Of a stretch of 10,927 bases of DNA, positions 5,990 through 10,927 are shown piece by piece. Each line of letters starts with the position of its first letter. The first letter of the stretch is position 1. Both the position numbers and the translations under genes were made by a program. Below the pieces are notes generated by a model. It was not told the DNA's origin, made no database searches, and saw nothing but the letters and a program-made list of their open reading frames with translations. Source of the DNA: an uncultured Pseudorhodobacter sp. (GTDB lineage Bacteria; Pseudomonadota; Alphaproteobacteria; Rhodobacterales; Rhodobacteraceae); NCBI GenBank assembly GCA_945957495.1, contig CAMFLG010000064.1, positions 1 to 10,927 on the forward strand, in the 5' to 3' direction.

Positions 5990-6775
5990 ATGATCAAACG
6001 AATGGTGACCAGCGCAGTGTTCGCTGGTCTTGCGGCGGGGCTGCTTGCGGCCCTTTTGCATTTCGCCTTCGTCCAGAACCTGATCCTGCTGGGGGAAGAG
6101 TATGAAACCGGTGCCATGGTGCATTTCGGCGGCCTGATAGCGCATGACCACGATGCGACGGAGCCTATGACCCACGACCATGACGCGGCAGAGCCGGCGG
6201 CACCTGATGCCGAGGCGCCCGCCGGGGCAGAGGCAGGCCACGAACATCACCACCATGCGGCAGATGAAGACGGCAGCCCGTTGCAGCGCAATGCGTTGAC
6301 CGTGCTTTTCTTCGTCGTCACCTATGCCTCCTATGGGCTGATTCTGGCTGCAGGCTTTGGTCTTGCCGACTCTTTCGGCAAAACGATCGGGCTGCGCGAG
6401 GGGCTGTTGTGGGGGATTGCGGGCTTTGTCGCCTTCCAACTCGCCCCCGCGATGGGGTTGGAACCGGAACTGCCCGGCACAATGGCCGCCGATCTTGCTG
6501 CGCGGCAACTGTGGTGGTGGGGCACGGCCCTTGCCACGTTGGCTGGGCTTGCGCTGATCGGCTATGGCAAGGGTGTGCCTGCCTATGGGGCCGCCATCCT
6601 GCTGCTGGCTCTGCCCCATATCATCGGCGCGCCAGAGCTGGAGGGTTACAGCGGCGTCGCCCCACCCGAACTCGCCGCGGCCTTCGCCGCGCGTGGGCTG
6701 GGTGTCGGGCTTTTGGTCTGGGCCACCTTGGGGGCGTTGACGGGGCATCTCTGGTCCCGCTCTGCCACCGTCTGA
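5990..6775 (+). CDS. cbtA: CbtA, membrane subunit of predicted cobalt transporter
   Basis: A 261-residue membrane protein of the CbtA family, with about five to six hydrophobic helices (residues 8-33, 101-126, 136-155, 175-192, 197-213 and 236-253). Between the first and second helices is a histidine- and acid-rich loop (about residues 45-95). It contains a near-perfect tandem repeat (HDHDATEP, then HDHDAAEP) and the run GHEHHHH at 83-89, a likely metal-binding region. LLHFAFVQNLILLGEEYE near residues 22-39 is typical of the family. The start MIKRMVTSAVFAGL at 5990 lies four bases after the cbtB stop; the ATG at 6002 is a possible alternative. In-frame upstream codons overlap cbtB and lack family features. 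The gene is cotranscribed with cbtB under riboswitch 2. Confidence 0.93.
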   Translation: MIKRMVTSAVFAGLAAGLLAALLHFAFVQNLILLGEEYETGAMVHFGGLIAHDHDATEPMTHDHDAAEPAAPDAEAPAGAEAGHEHHHHAADEDGSPLQRNALTVLFFVVTYASYGLILAAGFGLADSFGKTIGLREGLLWGIAGFVAFQLAPAMGLEPELPGTMAADLAARQLWWWGTALATLAGLALIGYGKGVPAYGAAILLLALPHIIGAPELEGYSGVAPPELAAAFAARGLGVGLLVWATLGALTGHLWSRSATV

Positions 6776-6796
6776 TAACCAGCCGCATCCCAACCT

Positions 6797-6830
6797 GATC
6801 CGCGCCGCAAGCTTGCTTTCGGCGCGGATC
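6797..6830 (+). terminator. Strong stem-loop between cbtA and cobF (terminator or processing hairpin)
   Basis: GATCCGCGCCG (6797-6807) and CGGCGCGGATC (6820-6830) form a perfect 11-bp stem with a 12-base loop that holds the palindrome CAAGCTTG. No T-tract follows on either strand, so it is not a classical intrinsic terminator. It may be an RNA-stabilising or processing hairpin, or a Rho-assisted or imperfect terminator, separating cbtBA from cobF. Confidence 0.6.
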
Positions 6831-6871
6831 GTCTGTCAAATGCCCCGAAAGCGGCGAAAGGCAAGCCTGCG

Positions 6872-7618
6872 ATGTATGACCTGACCCTGATCGGTATCGG
6901 CACCGGCAACCCCGATCACCTGACTTTGCAGGCCATCAAGGCGATCAATGCCGCCGATCTGATCCTGATTCCGCGCAAGGGCGAGGGCAAGGCCGATCTG
7001 GCCGAATTGCGCCACGCCATTTGCCGCGACGTGCTGACCAATCCTGCCACCCGGATTGCCGGATTTGACCTGCCGGTGCGCGATGAAACCATCGCAGACT
7101 ACCGCGCGCGGGTGGATGCCTGGCACGACGCCATCGCGGCGGTCTGGGCCGATGCCATCGCGGCGCAACCTGATGCGCGCCACGTCGCCTTGCTGGTCTG
7201 GGGCGACCCGGCCCTATATGATTCCACCCTGCGCATCGCCTCCCGCCTTACGCCCGCGCCGCAGATCAAGGTCATCCCCGGCATCACCTCGATCCACGCG
7301 CTGACCTCGGCACATGCCATCGTGCTGAACGAAATCGGCGCGCCCTATATCGTCACGACCGGGCGGCGCCTGCGCGATGAAGGTTGGCCTGCGGCGGCGG
7401 ACACGGTGGTGGTGATGCTGGACGGGGAATGTTCGTTCCAGTCCCTTGACCCCAAAGGCGTGCAGATCTGGTGGGGGGCCTATGTTGGCATGCCAGAAGA
7501 GATTACCCTCGCCGGGCCGCTGGCCGAGGTGGCCGCCAAGATCGTGGCACTGCGCGCCGCCGCGCGGGAGCGCCATGGCTGGATCATGGATATCTACCTT
7601 ATGCGCCGCGCGGGCTGA
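6872..7618 (+). CDS. cobF: Precorrin-6A synthase (deacetylating)
   Basis: CobF methylates C1 of precorrin-5 and releases the extruded acetyl group as acetate, giving precorrin-6A. It is diagnostic of the aerobic pathway. The 248-residue tetrapyrrole methylase carries GIGTGNPDHLTLQAI (residues 8-22), LLVWGDPALYDSTLRIA near 108-124, and KVIPGITSIHALTSAH around 131-146. The LIPRKGEGKADLAELR stretch (32-47) and the C-terminal WWGAYVGMPEE are characteristic of CobF rather than other methylases. Shine-Dalgarno-like AAAGGC is rather far upstream, and no better start is visible. The gene is separated from the cobL-cobA block by the two transporter units, and from cbtA by a 96-base gap containing a strong hairpin. 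Whether riboswitch 2 also controls it is unresolved. Confidence 0.95.
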   Translation: MYDLTLIGIGTGNPDHLTLQAIKAINAADLILIPRKGEGKADLAELRHAICRDVLTNPATRIAGFDLPVRDETIADYRARVDAWHDAIAAVWADAIAAQPDARHVALLVWGDPALYDSTLRIASRLTPAPQIKVIPGITSIHALTSAHAIVLNEIGAPYIVTTGRRLRDEGWPAAADTVVVMLDGECSFQSLDPKGVQIWWGAYVGMPEEITLAGPLAEVAAKIVALRAAARERHGWIMDIYLMRRAG

Positions 7619-7693
7619 TCCGCGCGTTTGCATCTGTCGGTGCGGGCCAGACCGTTGTAAGACCTAATTCGACCACAACGCTAGGCAGCCGAA

Positions 7694-8017
7694 ATGATCG
7701 TTTACGGAATCTCTACCTGCGACAGCACCAAAAAAGCGATCAAGGCGCTGGAGCAGGCTGGGCATAGCCTGACCTTCCGCGACATCCGCGCCAACCCGCT
7801 GTCCACCGCAGAGATTGACCGCATCGTCACGGAATTCGGCGACCGCGCGGTGAACAAACAATCCACCACTTACCGCAGCTTTGGCGAGTTCCTGCGCGCC
7901 TCAGACCCCGAGGCGCAGATTGCCGCGCAACCGACGGTGATGAAACGTCCGGTCATCGAACAGGACGGAAAATGGTATCTAGGCTGGGACGATGATGTTC
8001 AATCCGCCCTGCTGTAA
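7694..8017 (+). CDS. ArsC/Spx-family thioredoxin-fold protein (YffB-like)
   Basis: A 107-residue protein of the ArsC/Spx/MgsR superfamily. MIVYGISTCDSTKKAIKAL at the N-terminus gives a single active-site cysteine, Cys9, followed by Lys13-Lys14, closest to the YffB branch (CDTIKKA). It lacks the C-G-T-S-R pattern of plasmid-type arsenate reductase. The VMKRPVIEQDGKW segment (residues 82-94, Arg85) is the conserved second signature. There is no other cysteine, so any thiol chemistry must use glutathione or a partner protein. It is often annotated as arsenate reductase, but arsenate reduction is not supported by context: no ars genes are near. AGG lies at suitable spacing before the ATG. It is 75 bases downstream of cobF and could be cotranscribed or have its own promoter. 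Confidence 0.88.
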   Translation: MIVYGISTCDSTKKAIKALEQAGHSLTFRDIRANPLSTAEIDRIVTEFGDRAVNKQSTTYRSFGEFLRASDPEAQIAAQPTVMKRPVIEQDGKWYLGWDDDVQSALL

Positions 8018-8019
8018 TG

Positions 8020-8050
8020 AAAAACGGCCCCGGCAGGCGGGGCTGTTTCC
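8020..8050. terminator. Bidirectional rho-independent terminator between the YffB-like gene and csp
   Basis: AAACGGCCCC (8022-8031) pairs with GGGGCTGTTT (8039-8048) around GGCAGGC, ten positions with one G-T wobble. Read on the minus strand it ends in a run of five T and terminates the cold-shock gene. Read on the plus strand the stem ends in TTT and follows the YffB-like stop by four bases. The two convergent genes share it. Confidence 0.85.
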
Positions 8051-8066
8051 CATGATGTTCCGGATG

Positions 8067-8273
8067 TCAAAGCAGCCGCAGGTCGCCCGCAGATTGCTTG
8101 CCATCCCGGCCCGACTGCAACTCGTAGCCGATTTTCTGGTTGTCGTTCAGACCTTTCAGCCCTGCGCGCTCGACGGCTGAAACATGGACAAACACGTCCT
8201 TGCCGCCATCATCGGGTGCAATAAAGCCATAGCCCTTCGTGCTGTTGAACCACTTCACGGTGCCTGTCGGCAT
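8067..8273 (-). CDS. CspA-family cold-shock protein
   Basis: A 68-residue single cold-shock domain protein, which binds single-stranded RNA and DNA and melts mRNA structure. It begins MPTGTVKWFNSTKGYGFI with RNP1 KGYGFI (residues 13-18) and RNP2 VFVHVS (27-32); Trp8, Phe9, Phe17, Phe28 and His30 are the usual nucleic-acid-facing aromatics. The length is standard. AGGAG (8281-8285 on the complementary strand) lies seven bases before the ATG. Upstream is a probable leader with a small hairpin. The gene is divergent from the membrane protein at 8424 and ends at the shared terminator. Which csp paralogue this is, and whether it is cold-induced, cannot be told from the sequence. Confidence 0.96.
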   Translation of the reverse strand: MPTGTVKWFNSTKGYGFIAPDDGGKDVFVHVSAVERAGLKGLNDNQKIGYELQSGRDGKQSAGDLRLL

Positions 8274-8296
8274 GCCGTCTCTCCTATCTCAACCCT

Positions 8297-8318
8297 CCCG
8301 GGGCGATATTGCCACGGG
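8297..8318 (-). promoter_or_regulatory. Hairpin in the csp leader, upstream of its ribosome-binding site
   Basis: On the minus strand CCCGTGGC and GCCCCGGG pair at seven of eight positions around the loop AATATC. It lies about a dozen bases before AGGAG of the cold-shock gene. Leader structures regulate many csp mRNAs, but this hairpin is short and its role is a guess. Confidence 0.35.
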
Positions 8319-8423
8319 TCGTGCAATCCAGGTCTTCCAGGGCCAAGGTAGGCGTTCAGAAAGTCTGTCGTCACACCCAAAATCATGCCAAACCTTTACA
8401 GAAAATCAAGTACGGAGATTCTT

Positions 8424-8780
8424 GTGCGCAACGCAGCCCTGACGCTTGGCCTGATCGGTGGCCTTTTGGCAATGATTGTTGGCTTTTTTGGCTATGGCTA
8501 CACGGTGGTTGCCGAACAAAGTGGCGATTTGGGCAGCTGGGTGGATCAGGTCGATCACCCGATGGTCATGCGGATAGCCAGCTTTCTTGCCCCCATTCTG
8601 GCAATTGCCGGGGCGGCGATGGCGCGATCACAGAACGTGCCTGCGGGGGTGCTGATGCTGGCCGCCGCCATCGGGATCTTTGTGGCCTTCGGGTTCAATG
8701 TCTTTACCATGTTCCCGATTGCAATGTGCGGTCTTGGCGGCATCCTCGCACTGGCGGCGCGTCAACCGGACACCCACTGA
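8424..8780 (+). CDS. Uncharacterised four-helix membrane protein
   Basis: I do not recognise a named family. The 118-residue product is hydrophobic, with about four helices (residues 4-24, 48-66, 71-93 and 95-111). A polar segment lies between the first and second helices (about 25-46, containing EQSGDLGSWVDQVDHP) and the tail is short. The GTG at 8424 is preferred because GGAG stands six bases upstream; the in-frame ATG at 8385 would add 13 polar residues and has no ribosome-binding site. ILAIAGAAMARSQ and FGFNVFTMFPIAM look conserved in style. It is divergent from the cold-shock gene and its 3' end overlaps the end of the opposing doxX by 19 bases. The function is unknown. Confidence 0.75.
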   Translation: MRNAALTLGLIGGLLAMIVGFFGYGYTVVAEQSGDLGSWVDQVDHPMVMRIASFLAPILAIAGAAMARSQNVPAGVLMLAAAIGIFVAFGFNVFTMFPIAMCGLGGILALAARQPDTH

Positions 8781-9304
8781 CGCAGCAACCTGTCGCAAGA
8801 CAGGGGCCCTGCGCCTTTGCAGATCAGGGTGACAAACAGCATCATCCACAGGGCCCGCTGATCCAGAATGGCCGCATCCGAAACGTGATCAAACCACGCG
8901 CCAAGGGTTTCCGGCCCCACCATGTGGCCAAAAACATCTGTCAGGCTTTGCATCGCCACAAAGCCGATCATCCCCAGCGCCGCGAGCCGGGTGAACAGCC
9001 CGAGGATCAGCAACAGCGGCAGCAGAACCTCGGCCCAGGCCCCGGCCAGCACCACCAGATGCGCGAACTGGCCCAACTGACCCTGATCATAACCCACCGC
9101 CTCGAACTGGCGCGGAAAGATCTGCGCAAACGCCCCGATCGACAGCGAAAACGGCCCGCCATCGAATTTGGTCAGCGCGGAAGACCAGAAATACCCCGCC
9201 AGCACGCCCGCAAAGATCAGCCGGGCAAGGCTGGGCAACAGCCAATCGCCATGGTGGGAAAGCCGGTCCGCCACCCCATTCAAACCTGCAATCGCGCGTT
9301 TCAT
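8762..9304 (-). CDS. DoxX-family membrane protein of the bufferin-type cluster
   Basis: A 180-residue DoxX-type protein with four helices (about residues 23-40, 82-103, 106-121 and 150-165). It has the family features RLIFAGVLAGYFWSSALTKF in helix 1, AGAWAEVLLPLLLILGLFTR across helix 2, and a His/Asp-rich stretch DVFGHMVGPETLGAWFDHVSD between helices 3 and 4. DoxX proteins are inner-membrane proteins with varied or unknown roles. In DUF692-DUF2063 (bufferin) operons a DoxX gene is commonly last, as here, and is proposed to be a membrane or redox partner. The ATG overlaps the bufC stop by ATGA, so it is translationally coupled. The gene ends tail-to-tail over the plus-strand membrane protein, and no terminator is visible beyond it. 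Confidence 0.88.
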   Translation of the reverse strand: MKRAIAGLNGVADRLSHHGDWLLPSLARLIFAGVLAGYFWSSALTKFDGGPFSLSIGAFAQIFPRQFEAVGYDQGQLGQFAHLVVLAGAWAEVLLPLLLILGLFTRLAALGMIGFVAMQSLTDVFGHMVGPETLGAWFDHVSDAAILDQRALWMMLFVTLICKGAGPLSCDRLLRQWVSG

Positions 9305-10032
9305 TCGCTGGCCCCCACAATCGCCTGACCCTGAATCAACAGAGACAGCAAGGCGGCCAGATCAATCCCGTCACCCGCCCCCGCCAGCGCATCCTGAAAG
9401 CCAAGCCCGGCCTGCAGCCCCGCCACAAACGCGGCACCGCCCGGTGGCAGTAACTGCGGTTCGGGATCAAATTCAGGTCGCAGGACGACCACCGTCTCGG
9501 CCCGCATCTGCGGCGCGGGGCCGGATTTCAGTGCCGCGCGCCAGATCGACAGGATCGGCCAATCCGACCGGATCACCCGCAGCGCAGGCGACAGGTGCAG
9601 GCGCAGGTCTGGCCAGCGTTGCTGCGGGATGGCCGCTATAGCAGCGGCTGACAGGGCCGTGGCGTCGGCCGAGTGATAGCTTTCGCGCAGCGCCTGTTCC
9701 AGCCGCGCCACATCGGGCAGATAGCCCAGGCTGGCGGCAGGGGCAAAGCCCTTGATGAACGACGGAAATTCCGCGCCATACAGCATCATGATCCGGCCCT
9801 GAGGCGGATGCTGACGCAGGAAAGCCAGCGCCATGGCGCGAAAGAAATCGTCCCCGACCAAGGACTTGACCGCCGGAAACGCCGCCTCCAGCACATTGCC
9901 AAGGCCAGAGGCCACATTGTTGCGATAGACCGCAAAGCGTTTCGGGGCGGGGCGACCCATCGGGTCGATCACCCCGGCGGGAATGGTGGCTTCGGGGTCC
10001 AGCAGGGCTTGGGCAAAGGCGGATTGCATCAT
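9301..10032 (-). CDS. bufC: DUF2063 / HvfC-BufC family partner of the MNIO enzyme
   Basis: A 243-residue protein with the N-terminal DUF2063 domain, historically called 'putative DNA-binding' (FAVYRNNVASGLGNVLEAAF, residues 33-52, then VGDDFFRAMALAFLRQHPP at 59-77). The C-terminal part (about 140-240) is an alpha/beta domain. In characterised MNIO systems the equivalent subunit is the precursor-recognising partner that brings the RiPP peptide to the DUF692 enzyme, rather than a DNA-binding protein. Tandem ATG codons at 10032 and 10029 overlap the bufB stop (ATGATG containing TGA), and AAGGTG is upstream. An in-frame start further upstream (10089) lies inside bufB and encodes no family sequence. 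The stop overlaps the doxX start. Confidence 0.9.
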   Translation of the reverse strand: MMQSAFAQALLDPEATIPAGVIDPMGRPAPKRFAVYRNNVASGLGNVLEAAFPAVKSLVGDDFFRAMALAFLRQHPPQGRIMMLYGAEFPSFIKGFAPAASLGYLPDVARLEQALRESYHSADATALSAAAIAAIPQQRWPDLRLHLSPALRVIRSDWPILSIWRAALKSGPAPQMRAETVVVLRPEFDPEPQLLPPGGAAFVAGLQAGLGFQDALAGAGDGIDLAALLSLLIQGQAIVGASE

Positions 10033-10877
10033 TTCACACCTTGAAGAAGGGCTTCGGCACGGGTGGCTTCGGCGGCAAGCACGGGCCAATCCGGCACGTC
10101 ATTGTCCCATTCGATCAGCGTCGGCTTTGCCCCGCCGCGGGCAATCGTTTCCGCATAAAGCGCCCAGACCGGATCGGTGACTTCGGCGCCGTGACTGTCG
10201 ATCAACAGCCGGTTGCCATGATCGTCGCGGTCTTCATCATGGCCGCCAAGATGGATTTCGCCCACCAGATGCAGCGGAAAGCTGCGAATATAGGCCAAAG
10301 GGTCATAGTTCTGGTTGATGCCAGAGACGTAGACGTTGTTCACATCCAGCAACAGCCCGCAGCCGGTGCGCCGCGCCACCTCGCCCAGGAAATCCACTTC
10401 GGCAATCGAGGTTTCGGCAAAGGCGATATAGGTGGACGGGTTTTCCAGCAGCATGCGGCGGCCCAGAACCTCTTGCACCTGATCAATGTGATCCGCGACC
10501 CGCGCCAGTGTTTCCGGGTTGTAGGGCAGCGGCAGCAGATCGTTCAGGAAGGCCCCGTCATGGGTGGACCACGCCAGATGTTCGGAAAAGCTGGCCGGGT
10601 TGACCGATTGGCACAGCGCCTTCAGCCGGGCCAGATGATCGGCGTCCAGAGGGTCTTCGCCGCCAATCGACAAGCCAACCCCATGCACGGAAATCGGAAA
10701 CCGCTCTGCCAGATGGCGCAGTTGCGCCAAGGGGCGGCCCCCAGCCCCCATATAGTTTTCGGCGTGAATCTCCAGCCAGCCGACCGGGGCCGGATTGGCC
10801 AGAATTTCGGCAAAGTGCTGCGGCTTGTAGCCGACGCCGGGCAGGGGGGGCAGACAGAAGGGGGGCTGATCAAGCAT
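10029..10877 (-). CDS. bufB: DUF692 / MNIO (multinuclear non-heme iron oxidase) BufB-type maturase
   Basis: A 282-residue TIM-barrel protein of the DUF692/MNIO family, iron enzymes that modify cysteines in RiPP precursors (MbnB, TglH and BufB are characterised members). Candidate metal or catalytic residues in order are WLEIHAENYM (Glu37, His38, Glu40, Asn41), ISVHGVGLSIGG (His65), FSEHLAW (Glu99, His100), LLENPSTY (Glu145), LLLDVNNVYVSG (Asp178, Asn180/181), VGEIHLGGH (Glu207, His209, His213), IDSHG (Asp227, His229) and IEWD (Glu256). The start at 10877 was chosen because CGGAG precedes it by six bases. The longer reading from 10910 begins inside a hairpin and adds 11 atypical residues. The cluster with DUF2063 and DoxX supports a bufferin-type role, probably in copper stress; the precursor gene is not in the window. 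Confidence 0.92.
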   Translation of the reverse strand: MLDQPPFCLPPLPGVGYKPQHFAEILANPAPVGWLEIHAENYMGAGGRPLAQLRHLAERFPISVHGVGLSIGGEDPLDADHLARLKALCQSVNPASFSEHLAWSTHDGAFLNDLLPLPYNPETLARVADHIDQVQEVLGRRMLLENPSTYIAFAETSIAEVDFLGEVARRTGCGLLLDVNNVYVSGINQNYDPLAYIRSFPLHLVGEIHLGGHDEDRDDHGNRLLIDSHGAEVTDPVWALYAETIARGGAKPTLIEWDNDVPDWPVLAAEATRAEALLQGVK

Positions 10878-10895
10878 GGCACGCTCCGAAAAGGG

Positions 10896-10925
10896 TGCCC
10901 CCACCGCCATCGGGCGGAAGGGGCA
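10896..10925 (-). promoter_or_regulatory. Hairpin immediately upstream of bufB (attenuator or processing element)
   Basis: On the minus strand TGCCCC, two T, CCGCC, loop CGAT, GGCGG, two unpaired bases and GGGGCA form an 11-bp stem with one small symmetrical internal loop. It is followed by CCCTTTT, a weak T-tract, and then the bufB ribosome-binding site. In precursor-maturase operons such a hairpin often lets the precursor be made in excess. That reading depends on a precursor gene lying upstream, beyond the window. Confidence 0.6.
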
Positions 10926-10927
10926 GG

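Noticed and set aside
5480..6793. 437-codon open frame on the minus strand antisense to riboswitch 2 and cbtBA
   Set aside because: It runs through a structured RNA and two recognised genes, and shows no domain or plausible composition.
8309..9328. 339-codon open frame on the plus strand across the membrane protein and doxX
   Set aside because: It is Gln/Arg/Pro-rich without domains; the opposite strand encodes a clear DoxX protein with an ATGA junction.
10878..10910. Longer BufB start at 10910
   Set aside because: The ATG is within a hairpin, the extra 11 residues are not family-like, and the ATG at 10877 has a well-spaced CGGAG.
1..10927. CRISPR arrays, tRNA or rRNA genes, insertion sequences, prophage or attachment sites
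   Set aside because: I looked for regularly spaced repeats, cloverleaf-like segments, transposase motifs and terminal inverted repeats and saw none; the window reads as core metabolic chromosome.

Overview
The window looks like a chromosomal segment of a high-GC alphaproteobacterium, most likely a Rhodobacterales (Rhodobacteraceae-type) organism. This rests on base composition, the aerobic cobalamin gene set with CobE and CobF, riboswitch-controlled CbtBA, and protein style; no 16S or other marker gene is present, so the placement is inference.

Positions 1-4510 are the 3' part of an aerobic (oxygen-dependent) cobalamin operon on the + strand: cobL (5' end outside the window), cobE, cobM, cobB, cobA and a small DUF1636 cysteine protein. 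All five junctions are 4-nt ATGA stop/start overlaps, so the six genes should be translationally coupled. The enzymes make precorrin-2 (CobA), precorrin-5 (CobM) and precorrin-8 (CobL), then amidate hydrogenobyrinate (CobB).

Positions 4511-6775 are the cobalt-supply section. Two cobalamin riboswitches about 1 kb apart (about 4582-4805 and 5577-5802) each precede a different cobalt-uptake module: a stand-alone CbiM-type membrane protein, and the CbtB-CbtA pair with a histidine-rich CbtA loop. A good intrinsic terminator (5514-5538) separates the two units. The riboswitches share nearly the same 3' hairpin and ribosome-binding site, pointing to duplication and translational control. After a strong 11-bp stem-loop comes cobF (6872-7618), which supplies the step between CobM and CobK. 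Thus B12 synthesis and cobalt import are interleaved, with B12 feedback visible at the import genes.

Positions 7619-8780 are general genes: a YffB/Spx/ArsC-like thioredoxin-fold protein, a bidirectional terminator, a minus-strand cold-shock protein, and a divergent uncharacterised four-helix membrane protein.

Positions 8762-10927, minus strand, hold a DUF692 (MNIO) - DUF2063 - DoxX cluster, again with ATGA junctions. This is the BufB-BufC-DoxX arrangement of bufferin-type copper-handling RiPP operons. The expected precursor gene (bufA) would lie just beyond the right edge, and a hairpin at 10896-10925 sits exactly where a processing or attenuation element between precursor and maturase would be. 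This cluster and the paired riboswitch/cobalt-uptake layout are the most interesting parts of the window.
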